From: Gracilaria domingensis
Taxonomy: Eukaryota; Rhodophyta; Florideophyceae; Gracilariales; Gracilariaceae
Length of the DNA stretch: 64,000 nucleotides
Direction: 5' to 3'
Assembly (NCBI GenBank): GCA_022539475.1
Contig: VCMS01000337.1
Location: 1-64,000 of the forward strand
The position numbers were made by a program, and so were the translations under genes. The notes beneath the pieces were generated by a model that made no database searches, had not been told where the DNA came from, and saw nothing but the letters and a program-made list of their open reading frames with translations. Shown in pieces: positions 1 through 10,700 of this stretch (positions are counted from its first letter, which is position 1; each line of letters begins with the position of its first letter).

Positions 1-2547
1 CAGGAAGGGCTAACGACACTGAAAGAGACTAACATCATTGCGTGGGATATTAGCGAGCTACGCCCATCGAATGTCCCCGTCACCCACTCCTTTCAGTTGA
101 CAGATGATACTCCGAATCAATCCCGCCCCCGTCGAATGCCGCCGAGGCACGACGAGATCGTTAAAAAAGATAATGATGAGCTTCTAGAAACAGGCATCAT
201 CACTCCCTCGTCGTCAGCCTAGTCTTTCCCGGTGGTCATTGCGACGAAGAAGGACGGCAGGCCCAGGTTCTTTGTTGACTATCGTCAGCTGATTCGTGTC
301 ATGAAGCCAAGCCGTTGGCAGTTGCCGAGAATCGAGGAGATTTTCGACGACTTGGGTAGCACAAGGGTGTTCACCACCCTAGATCTCTTTTGTAGATACG
401 GGCAGGTCCGAATGGAGGAGAATCAAAAGAAATGGCGACCTTCAGGTATCGCTACGGCACGTACAAGTTCGAAGTAATGCCTTTCGGGCTCATGAACGCC
501 CCGTCGACCTTCCAGAGAATGATGAACCAGGTTCTCCGAGGACTTCCATTCGTTAGGGTGTACATTGATAACGTGATGATCTTCTCGAAGACGTTGGAGT
601 ATCACCTGGATCATTGCCGAGCAGTGTTCAAACGTATACAGAACGCGGGTCTCGAGGTCAAGATGACGAAGTGCAGCTTCGCCCAGTCAAGGATCAAACT
701 CTTGGGGCACGTACTGAATGGAGACGTTGTCTATGTCGACGAAGACAAGATCTTCGCCATAAGGAATGCCCCTACTCCAAGAGATGCGTCGGAGTTGAGA
801 AGCTTCCTTGGGCTAGCCGGGTACGACGAGTTAAAGGAGAAGCTGACCACACCTCCGGTGCTAGCCTACCCTGAATTCTCCAAACCGTTCATCATCGAGA
901 CGGACGCGTCCTCAGTTTCGCTAGGTGCCCTCTTGTGCCAGAAGAGGGAGGACGGGAAGGTACACCGAGTGCACTATGCCTCCCGTACGATGACGGAAGC
1001 GGAGAGGAAATACAGCACGTGCGAGAGAGAAGCGCTGGCTGTAGTATTCGCGATGAAGAAGTTCCGCGTCTACCTGCTCTCCGAAAACGTCTTCGAGGTG
1101 GTTACGGACCACAAAGCGTTGCAGTACGCCTTCCAGAAGAAAGATATTCACGGAATGCTAGCACGCTGGATGGACTTCGTGGCGGAGTACAATTATCGAG
1201 TGAGGTACCGCCCGAGGTTGGAGAACGGCCGGCCTGACTACCTGTCGAGGATTGAGTTCGAGGAAGACTTAGAGTCTGGTGAGGATGTCGCCGAGGTCGT
1301 TACCTCGGTTGCCTGGGAAGAGCCGACCCTAGCCGGGCTGGAGCCGTATATTCTCAACATCGCTCGATTCCTCGCTGGGGGTACCGATTCAGGAGGATAA
1401 CCCTCGCTTCCGACTCGCCGTTCGTCGCAATGCGAAGAAGTTCATGCTTTGGAACAACACATTCTTCAGGCGTGAGCCTGAGGGACTTACGGTTATCCCC
1501 AATCGAGCGGGAAGACTGGAAGCCCTCCAGATGTTCCACAACGAGATAGGGCACTGGGATAAGGCTGCTACAAGAAAGATGATACGCGAAAGGTCCTGGT
1601 GGCCGTCGGTGTACGACGACGTTAAGAACTACGTCAAAGGATGCAACGAATGCCAGACCACCCAGAACCTCTCGATATACAGAACGAAGCCTCGGGCCCC
1701 CCTCACGCGGTTGTTCGAGAGGTTCTCCATTGATTTTGGTAGGCCGTTCAAGCCGTCAAAAGAAGTGAAGAGCTTCATACTCATCGCCGTGGAGAACTTG
1801 ACGGGCTGGCCGATCGCAATGGCCACTGAGAACCCCGTATGAGACATCATTCTCAAATTTGTAGAGGAAGAGATCTTCCGAACGTTCGTTCCCCCTGTGG
1901 CGATAGTCTCCGATTACGCCAGCTCTTTTCTATCGCATGCTGTCGAGGACTACATGAAGGAGAAGGGAATAACATGGAAGCCCGTGTTGCCGTACGCCCC
2001 CATGTCTAATGAGAGGGCCGAACGGATGGTGGGTTCGATCAAGAGGGCGATGAAGAAGATGGTGATGCGGCCTTGGATGGACTAGGAAGAAGCTCTTCCG
2101 AAGGTAGTGTACGGGTACCGTCGACGTCACCGCGGCGCGGTGGCTTCGCCGTTCGAGCTGATGTACGGAGTCAAGCCTCGCATGCTTGAAAACGATACCA
2201 TAGCGTTGCTCTCCGATGCGACGCCACAACAGAGGACCTTGGAATTATTGGGTGAAACGGGGAAGCGCGCGATGCAGTTAGCTCGCGAGTGTATCCCGCG
2301 GGTAGTGAAGAAAGAGGTGAAGACTGTCGTCGTGGGCGATGAAGTGTTAGTCGCTTACGGCCAGGCCTTGAATCCTCGCAAGAAATGGCCAGACTTTGAG
2401 TCCTTCTTCTACGTGCCGTGCAAAGTGACGGGAGCTCGACACGGGCGCTACGAGCTCTTCTTCCAGCACGGAAGGGCGACGAGGGACGCCGTACACGCCC
2501 GCAGGTTGGTGCTGTTCAAGCACCGTTCTGGTCACCTTCAGAATTAA
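1..2547 (+). pseudogene. Ty3/gypsy pol remnant (element A): RT, RNase H, integrase
   Basis: This is the 3' part of a Ty3/gypsy polyprotein that enters from the left edge. Reading frame 1 starts in the RT palm (FFVDYRQL near 270), shifts to frame 3 at about 430 (EVMPFGLMNAPSTFQ), and returns to frame 1 before 1444. RNase H follows (ETDASS, TDHKAL), then an integrase HHCC zinc finger (HNEIGH ... CNECQ, about 1540-1660) and an integrase core (SIDFG, VSDYAS, NERAERMVG). Lesions are in-frame stops at about 220 (TAG), 1840 (TGA) and 2083 (TAG), two frameshifts, and an in-frame deletion between SFLGLAGY and DELKEKL that removes the usual RT-RNase H linker. The RT active site reads YIDN where YxDD is expected, so the polymerase would be dead even without the stops. 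Its sequence differs clearly from elements B-D. No LTR could be assigned. Confidence 0.9.
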
Positions 2548-2741
2548 GGACGGTCGTGAGGAAAACATGAGTTGTTCGGAGGGGGCCACTCGCGTCACTA
2601 GCGGGAGCGTGCCTGAGGTAACGTGCTCTGTCGCATAAAGAGAAATAACGGGGGTCCGCAGGAGGAGAGTGGATAAGGAATGTGAGAAAAGATGATTGTG
2701 AAGCATACAGGGGTATCCACAACTTCACGCATTGGGGATGT

Positions 2742-4179
2742 CTACTTGCGCATACTACTGATCAAGGCCCTAGCAACGGGAAGCAAGAAACACTTCGCGG
2801 ACCCAGTCCCCGTGGGATTCCCGCCCCCACCGCAGAGGGCGAAGCCCCCCGGACAGAGCCGCAGAGAGCATTCTTCCACTCCATCGAGGATTAGTCGCCC
2901 CGAAGAGTCGATACCGACGACATGGTCCACCTCATCTCCATTCGCAAGGCGAACGATCAGGAAGAGATCGCGGCCATAGGCGTGCGCTATCGCATCGAAA
3001 GTTCTAAGCCGCGCTCGGAACTTGCGCAGAGAAAGGCCAAGACCGAGGTTCTTCACGAAGCGAGTGGATGAGGATACGTTGCGGAAAGCCACGGACGACG
3101 CCGAGAGTTGCTCGAGGAAATGTCTGGCAGCCAAACTGCCGGCCAAGCGATCAAGAACGTTCGCTAGAGAATTCACAATGCAATTACGACCGCCATCCGA
3201 GGTAGGAAAAAGCGACGGGCCCGACGGACGAGGTAGTCTCTAGACACGGAACTCAAGGCTCTGAAACCAAGCCCTCCGATCTCTAACCTGCACCCGGGGA
3301 AGAGGCGGGCGATGCCCACAGCACGGGAAGCCAGCCGGGTGTTGCGGGTGGGCCTGCAGAGCCTACGGTTAGGGACGGCGAAAACGTCCACGTCCGTGTT
3401 GACTTTAGACAAGTCGAACTCCTTACTCTTCTCGGTGGCATGACCAATGGAAATGACGGGAGGGTTATTTGGAAGAGGTTCCATGTTGAACGAACTACCA
3501 TGAATGGGTTAGAAGTGCTCGGGGTCTCCATTGCGACGGGTGGACCCATACGGCCACTTTTCCTGGAACTCCAGGCTTCCAAGGCGTGACTCGTCACCTA
3601 ATAAGATGCACTCGAGGCGCCATTGAGCTACCGTATGCTAGGATTCCGGCACCTCTCGCCATTCCAGGGCATTCTCAAAGGAACGATTGGACTCTGTGAC
3701 GGTGCTCGCCGAGACTGAGAAGGCGAGACGAGGTCGATAACCTCGTCCTGGACGGGAAACGAGGGGTCCCGGCGCCGCGAGCGTCTTTGATGAAAACCAC
3801 GTGAACGATGAACGCGCGTCATGAAGATCTCGTCGTCGGTATCCGAATGCACAGCAGGAGGCGCCATCGCGGCTGCCAAAATCGCTGCGGCGACACCCCC
3901 ATTTTCTTCCGAAGAGGTTACCGTCAGCGCAATTTGAGTCACTCTCGTTTCGACGGACTTGGTGTGGTGCGAAGTTCGAGAACGAGAAGTAATATGATGG
4001 AGCGAGGGGAAGTCGTGGGCTGGCCGGGGACCTCGGTTGGACGGAATTCCGGGAGACCTCTTCCGGCTGCATCTATGTCGCAGACGCGCTAAAGAATCAA
4101 TGCGGTTGACCATCGTCGAAGTACTTGACGGATGTCGTTTGATACTGACGGCCGACGTTGTCCACCAACACACAGCCAA
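2742..4179 (-). pseudogene. degenerate minus-strand gene, family unknown
   Basis: Three consecutive minus-strand ORFs look like one coding sequence broken by stops and frameshifts: 4179-3628 (acidic/basic tail with a VIDLV patch that resembles a SUMO-interacting motif), 3484-3173 (starts near MEPLPNNPPVISIG) and 3176-2742 (contains DHVVGIDSSGRLILDGVEE). The last motif, an invariant-looking His and Asp in a beta-strand context, resembles the His-Asp half of a papain-like cysteine peptidase fold, but I see no clear catalytic Cys, so I do not assign an activity. The reading frame changes at about 3175 and between 3484 and 3628. The gene lies antisense to and just downstream of element A, so it could be a captured ORF of that element or an unrelated host gene. 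Confidence 0.4.
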
Positions 4180-4379
4180 AGTGCAGAGCCGTGGTCGTCG
4201 ATACCCTGGTTCTCAACCTCCGCCCGCAGTTGCGCTGGAAAGGCTGTTAAGCGGATCACCGGAGTTACGCGAGAGCAGGGGCGGAGGGAGCGCAGCAGTA
4301 GAGTCCACGGATGCTGGCTGTAGTGATCTTTAACGAACACGGCAAGAGCAGCGCTGGCCGTAGTAGCGGAGCCGGTCTA

Positions 4380-4492
4380 GCGGCGCACGAGCGGGCGCGG
4401 TGTGAACGGGAACGACAGCGGCGCACTAGCGAGCGCGTTGCGAAGAGGAACGACAGCGGCGCACTAGCGGGCGCGGTATGAACGGGAGCGCA
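4380..4492. repeat. 38-bp tandem repeat, 3 copies
   Basis: There are three head-to-tail copies of a GC-rich unit beginning GCGGCGCAC (4380-4417, 4418-4455, and 4456-4492, which is one base shorter). They differ at several positions. A further GCGGC begins a fourth, divergent copy. The unit length is not a multiple of three, so it is not a coding repeat. Confidence 0.75.
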
Positions 4493-4654
4493 GCGGCTCT
4501 GAAAGAGGCGCAGAAGTGGCGCCGGTGTGAAGGCTGGCGCTGCTACGCTGGCCACTGTCTGTTTTGCAGCGCAGCGCGCCGGCCGTTGGAACCCAAACAA
4601 TCACGGAGCACGGGGCCCGTGCCACGGTGGAACGGGCTAGGCGGGGGAGCGTGT

Positions 4655-4736
4655 CGCACACGTGTGGTGCACGCTGCACCACACGTGTGCGGAGCTCACA
4701 AAAAACCCTCTCGTCGTCGCGAGTGCGACGACGAGA
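4655..4736. repeat. two adjacent perfect inverted repeats
   Basis: The first has 17-bp arms 4655-4671 and 4675-4691 with a 3-base loop, and each arm carries ACACGTGT. The second has 12-bp arms 4709-4720 and 4725-4736 with a 4-base loop. Both are perfect and GC-rich and lie 17 bases apart, with an A-run between them. They could be a cruciform/hairpin RNA pair or the end of a transposon. No ORF spans them convincingly. Confidence 0.8.
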
Positions 4737-4739
4737 AGG

Positions 4740-6064
4740 GGAGAGACAGACATCAAGAAAAGTAAAGAGGGGTGGCTGGCCACTAGTTTAATCGTGCAGC
4801 TTTCATGGACGCTAAGACAAATAAATTCGTCTTGTGTCTTTTTTTTCTTTCTTTTTCTTGCCTTTCCCTACTTACCACTAAGTGATTAGAACCGGTCTAG
4901 TCACGTACGAAATGGATCGTAAAAATTGATCATTAGTGATCAAAACCAATCAACTAACCCGCATCCACCAAAGAGGCACCGGCCAGTCAAAACCGGGAGA
5001 CGACAACTGAGGTTGCGCCAAGTGGAACCCAAAGAGCTGTCCACAAATCAATTTTTAGGACACTTTTTGCGCCGAATCCTGATTTGACAAGTGTCATCCG
5101 GTCAGCCAATCAGAACATGCAAGTTGGAATCCAAATTCTACCGAGTTCGGGAAATCTAGAACAACTTCCGAAAGTTCATCATTGTTTCAGACTGTGGCAC
5201 GTGGCCGAGTGCTGAAGTCATCCTTAGTAACCCCTTTTGGCCGGCCTACTAAACCGAAGAAGATTAAAGGCATCGGGGACAGGCTACCGAAACCGAATCG
5301 TCAGCTGACGTCACTGATCGTCATTAAAAGCGAGAGTGACGTGGAACGCCTTCCCCTGCTTAGGACTTTTCATCTGGCTGACGTCAGTGACCTTTCATGA
5401 CGTGTCAAAGTGTCGAACGAGGAAATTGCTGTAGTTGGTCGTGATCATCGTCCATGTACGAAGGAACCTCTTTTGGCGGGACGTCGTTGGCCAGTACGCA
5501 ACCTTACCGAACTGATCCAAACCGAGGTCTTGAGGGCCTGGTCGAAGAGAAAAGCTGCACACCGCAGTTCATTACCTATTTCTGGCTCTGGGAATGATAT
5601 CGGGCCCAAATCAAAGCTTCGGTGTCACATCTGTGAGACACCAAAAAGCTTACTATTCCGTGGGTGTACCACAAGTGCTCCGAGAATCATCTCATTAAGC
5701 TGGAATCGAAATCAGCTGGATTGGGATAATTTCGGGGAAAAGTTTTATTGGCGTATACAGAGAAGCTGCAAGTTCATTTTGCAGTCTGTGACTTGTGGTG
5801 TAAGGTCGTTCTGGCGTACGTGCATCATTATTAAACTCAGAAGCATCTGGACGGTTATCACGCTTTTAAAGAGTACGCTCAAGCGGCTTCAAAAACCGAC
5901 GGTACTACTCTGTATTTAGATACTTGAACTGCAAGAGAATCTGCTCTTTCTATTACCAAAGTAGTCAAAAAGAAGCAAAGTTTCATTTGATAAATATTAA
6001 GTAAAGTTGTTTGAATTGTCGGGTTTTATTTCACATTGGGCTTTCGCTTTCAAAACTTGCAAAA
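4740..6064. other. non-coding stretch, possibly an old LTR
   Basis: No recognisable gene lies here. A small inverted repeat (arms 4926-4932 and 4937-4943, loop TTAG) is visible. A 169-codon open frame from 5410 to 5919 begins with GTG rather than ATG and matches nothing I know. Because a gag start follows at 6065, part of this stretch may be the LTR and leader of that remnant, but I could not find a second LTR copy to prove it. Confidence 0.35.
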
Positions 6065-6536
6065 ATGAATCAACCACAAAAGCCTGTAAATAATGTTGCA
6101 GCGCAAAACTTACAGCAACAAGTCGCAAATTTGCAACAACAACTCCGAAATGGCAATCAAGCAGTTGTTAAATTATACATGCAACACCACAATAAAATTC
6201 GTAAATTTGGGGAGCCAGATACCTTCTATGGTAAAAATGTACGTAGTTTTCGGAAAGGACATCAGAATATTTTCACAGGTAAACTACCTCCACAATCTCA
6301 GCAGCGAAGTATTAAATTTGCAATAAATTTATCGAGTACGAGATGGTTTGAAATGGGTTGAACTCGTTTGCTTGAATGATACAAATTTTGAAATTTTCGA
6401 AAAATTCGAAACCAGAACAATGAAGTATTTTCTGCACGTTAATCGGAAATTAAATTTTAGGAAAAACTTAAGTGAATCAAAACAAATTGGAAATTCTAAT
6501 ACTGTACGATCCTATAACCAAGAGTTTACTAAGTAA
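6065..6536 (+). pseudogene. gag remnant of an unrelated LTR retroelement
   Basis: The ATG at 6065 opens a protein starting MNQPQKPVNN with a glutamine-rich coiled-coil stretch (QQQVANLQQQL), then KFGEPDTFYGKNVRSF. This matches the KPxxFxGxxxxSVxxW beginning of a Ty3-type gag domain. The frame breaks at about 6350 and resumes as FRKNLSESKQIGNSNTVRSYNQEFTK, which corresponds to the gag L-x(2)LKQTGSVxxYxxEF block. The sequence is more AT-rich than elements A-D and is cut off at about 6540. It is a short dead relic of a different lineage. Confidence 0.6.
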
Positions 6537-6576
6537 TTATTGTAAGTAGGAAAAACAGGAAGAGAACAAATGAATT

Positions 6577-6726
6577 TTATTGAAGAGAGTTACCTTTGAA
6601 GCTACTGGTGTTGATCTGTTCACCGCGGGAAAGTAAGAACTGAAAGAGAGCTTGGAGCCCCTTCGAAGCTTCGTTATACCCATCGCAGTATCCTAGACGA
6701 TACCAAGGGAGCTCCTCCTTGGGCTC
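6577..6726 (-). pseudogene. 3' part of a small ORF split by element B
   Basis: Minus-strand reading from the element B junction gives an open frame beginning EPKEELPWYRLGYCDGYNEA and ending GNSLQ-stop (TAA at 6577-6579), 49 codons. Joined across element B with one copy of the GGCTC duplication removed, it continues in frame from the 19-codon piece at 17105-17161, giving 68 codons. I do not recognise the family. The matching frame on both sides of a clean target duplication is the main evidence that this was a gene. A GGTAAC at the 3' end could be a splice donor, so the true C-terminus is open. Confidence 0.5.
6722..6726. repeat. target site duplication of element B (left)
   Basis: GGCTC directly left of the LTR start TGTAGAGC, repeated at 17100-17104. 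Confidence 0.9.
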
Positions 6727-7692
6727 TGTAGAGCAAAACCACCGATAGGGTGATGATCCACAGAATGTCCGAGTCCTGCTCCCTGTAAGAGCAGACTCAG
6801 TGAAAGAGCCCTCTGTCCGCACTCAAGCCGAGTGGCAGGCCGAGTGTAAGACCGGAGACGGTGACTGGATATACCTGCAGAGGTGAGAAACCAGAAAGGA
6901 TGGTGATCAATACGCAGTAAAGAAACCCAGAGAAAGGGGGAAATAAAGGGAAAAGGAACCGTAAATACGGGGAACCCCTCAAGGGAAACCAACCCAGAAG
7001 CGAAGTCAAGGGTCGTGCCAACCGTCGGATACAGACCCGAAAGGCGGAGCGACAACGACAACCAATGCCAAATATACCCTATACAGGGGCGGAAACGATA
7101 CCTGAACCAGAGGAAACAAGCAGAAAGAATGTGCCTCACAGGGACACGCCGTGTACAGAACGGAACAGAAAACAAACAGAAACAACAGATATATACCTGG
7201 TAAGGGTTCCTAAGTGATCCTGAGGGGATAGTTCTGCAAGTACTACACGTGGTTACCGGCCCGAAGGGGTTGTAAACCTACGAAGGTTGCACGAACTAGA
7301 ACCAAGCCTTCGGTTGAAGAAGGCGGCCTCAGTTGAGTTTACTTAGTGCTCGCGACGGCGAGGTCGCACTCACCTAAGTAGGTTCAAATAGACATTAAAC
7401 TAAAACTACAAACTAATATAGTGCACACCTCATGAGGTCCATACACGTGGCTAACCCAGTGTCAGGGTGTCTCATGAGTAACTGCACTCAACTAAATATA
7501 CACACTTCAAACGTGTTCATAACCATGCAATGGTTCCACAATCCAATCCACCTAACAAGGTTCATACGCAACATCCAAGAAATCATCAAAGTATTGGGGC
7601 CATCATCACCATCACAACACATCATCCCAAAGGGAGTCCATATCCTTAAAGCAGGAAAACAGGTACCGAGTACGGGGTAGTTTTGCTCTACA
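6727..7692 (-). repeat. element B 3' LTR
   Basis: 966 bp, TG...CA termini with 13-bp inverted ends. Contains the LTR hairpin at 7340-7380 and an ACACGTGGCTAAC block also found in family C LTRs. A TATATTAG-like promoter (minus) lies near 7411-7420. Confidence 0.93.
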
Positions 7693-7694
7693 TA

Positions 7695-7706
7695 CCCCCC
7701 TTCTTT
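7695..7706 (-). promoter_or_regulatory. element B polypurine tract
   Basis: On the minus strand the 12 bases AAAGAAGGGGGG end two bases before the 3' LTR. This is the expected plus-strand primer, and it fixes the element's orientation. Confidence 0.8.
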
Positions 7707-10700
7707 GCTGAGGTTTCATGCGCCCGAAAGCGGGGACACAACCACTTCAGCCTCGTAGGACGAGTGTTCAACATGAAAATCACCGAGCGTTCGGTTTCTC
7801 AACAACCTAACCATCCGCGCTGAGGCGTACAGCTCTTACTTCATCTCCCGCACGGCGGTGTTCTTCTTCTCTTACTCTCCCAGAGCCTTCTCCTTCCGAG
7901 GATATAAATCCAAAACCTTCAAAACCAAATTGACCTGGGGCACTTCCTCTCAGACTGGGCGAACTTACCACCACAGTCGGTGTTACTTCAGCACGAGTGC
8001 TTCCAATCAACTCTTTCAGAGAGACAAACGAATCCCTTCTGGGTCCAAACCTGCATAGGTTCTTCTCCCTCACTATGTACCTGTCCAAGTTCCACTTGCG
8101 TCGCGAAACCGATTTCGGTACAGTCGCTCCACCGATGACCGGTTCATATTCTCCAGTCATTGCAAGCATAGGAGCTCGGCCGATTGCGCCAGTGTCCATA
8201 TAGCGTAGGGACACTGTACCACAGTCTCCCATACATGGGTGCAAAAGACCTTTCAAGGTTACATCCAGCACAAGCCAGACGCTGGCAGTAGTCTTACAAA
8301 TACTCCTGACAAGGCGATAACCAAACAACATCGAACCTCGAATAGGTTAACAACAACATCCATACGATGGATCTCTTCCTCCTGACAGGGCAACAACAAA
8401 GACATCACACCGTTCCAACGGTTCTTCATTCGAAATCATCTTCCTTACGAGGATCATCTTCTCGAGCTCCATCTTCATACATCATCAACCGTATGTGTCG
8501 TAGCAGTTCACATCCGACAGTTCGGAGATCATCCGATAACCTCGGCTTACGAGACAGCTTCTCAGCACATCACTCTTCAGAGTTCATCGCATTACCGCGT
8601 CTCGGGGTTTCCCACTTACATCACACCGGTAACGTTCATCATCCACCTTTGGATTCAACTGCAGCCTTGTTCAGTGATCACCACATCGTGTGGTTACACA
8701 AAAACAGCGTTCTCAACTCCTTCCCAACATTGGGCTTCTCAATCAATCACTACCCACATGGGTTCGACACAATCCCAATAGGCTTCCGACTTCGGAGATT
8801 TCCGACAAATTGTCTCGGCGACGAAATTCATCCTGACGGAGATTTGTGAGCGCAAGTCAAAGGCATTCAAACTCATTGCGAGTGTTCAGGGCCTCGAGCC
8901 GAAGACTCTTCTTCACTTCTCCCAATGGGGAATTACCAACTGTTCCTGAACCAGGCGTTTCACTACAATCCTCATCGATACTTCATCTTCTGCTCCAACT
9001 GCAGGACATTTCCAGCGGGATATTCTTCATTACTGACATCCGTCCTTACCGGTATGCGGTTACAGTGCGTCTGTACGCGCTTGCGCTGCCATTCCCGGTT
9101 TGGACTTCCATCTCACATAATGACACATCACTTCGGTGATATACAACGCATGCACAACGCATATTTCAGCGTTCACTCTTTTTCTCAGGTTGTTGTACGG
9201 CACAACATGCCTTAACCGAATGCGGGTCAAACTCAATAAGAGTAGAAACCTGTTACCTGTGAAGGTTCTCTTTCTGCTATCCCAAACGAGCCATTCACCG
9301 ATGAACGGTAGCGTACTGCTGCCATCTGCGGTGTCCAGCGCTTGAACCAACGCCGTTTCGACCGAAACACAATTTCCAGTACTCCTCCTAAAAGGCGAAC
9401 CAATGAACATACCAAACCATGGTGTAAACCGTTTCGGCACTACCAAATTATGGGGTGGTGGGTGACTACCCGATTAAGACACGCTTCTGATAATCACACC
9501 GATGATCCGTGAACGCAGTATCACTTTCACCATGCATCACCTTATCAAGGGTTCACAACAATACCGAGTCGGTTTTCTGTACCGACAGTTCGGTTTCCAA
9601 CGCCTTCACTGCGTACTACTTCATCCTCTCACACCCACAAGGGTTTTTCAAACAACTTCCTAAACAAGGACTTTTCGATGTATCCAAATGGATCAATTTC
9701 TGACGAACCTTACGACAAAGTACACAGGACGAACATTGGTAATCATCACGACTTCTTCCCGAAAGGGGATCACAGATACCGGATTCTCGGTGATAGCGCA
9801 ATGCGCGACTCGCTAAATGTACGCAAGCGCACACTCCATGTCACTGGCAGACTTCCTTTCTGGGACACTTCAATACTTCAGAACATCTTCCCTGAATCGG
9901 GTACACTTCACAGTAGACACATCTCATATGAGAGATATTCGAATGATCGGAGTTCACGTCGTATCAAACCATACCACTCGTGGTTATTGCACGAGGTGCA
10001 ACTCGTTTCATCTCTCACCCGTACAGTGTATACACCGCACTTACCGGAAGACCTACAAACTTCACGGTTTCACGGTTCGTGACACAACAAACCGATATTC
10101 AGGACGTTTGCTCCATGCGCAATCCGCACGCACGGCGCTGCCATAGACAATATCCATCGGGTTCACCGTTCTCCGAAATTAGACTAGAAACATACGCCAT
10201 ATGCGTCAGAACTCTGAAAATGTACCACAAATATACATTCCGCAACTTTCGGAGCACCAGAAGTATCACTTCATCTCCATTACGCATTAAACCGACAAAC
10301 GGTACCGTCCTACATCCTTTTTAGGAGCTTCTTCTTCACGGTGTACCGTATTCACGAAGAAAATGCAGCTACTGCACTCCCTGCACTGTTGGGACGGTTT
10401 TCCACAGATCGCATTATGGAACAATACCCACACTGGGTGCCAAAATTAATAAAATATCCAAATACTGGCTCCACCGAGCAATGCGGCACAACAGCAATGC
10501 AAAGCCATATCATTGGCACTGCACACCCACACGTGGCCGTAGTGCAACGCGTTTCCATTGGTTTGGCTGTTCCACACGTGGCGGTAGTGCACCTCCATCT
10601 CATTGGCTCAGCAATTCCACACATGGCAAAGTGCAACGCTTCCCGATTCGGCAGATCCAGTGCCAAGTGGGCATGTGCACTATCGTCCGATCTGAAGTCT

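Noticed and set aside
7432-7680. 82-codon ORF, identical at 16839-17087
   Set aside because: It lies in the B LTRs, and identity simply reflects the LTR pair. It crosses promoter and hairpin sequence and has no protein features.
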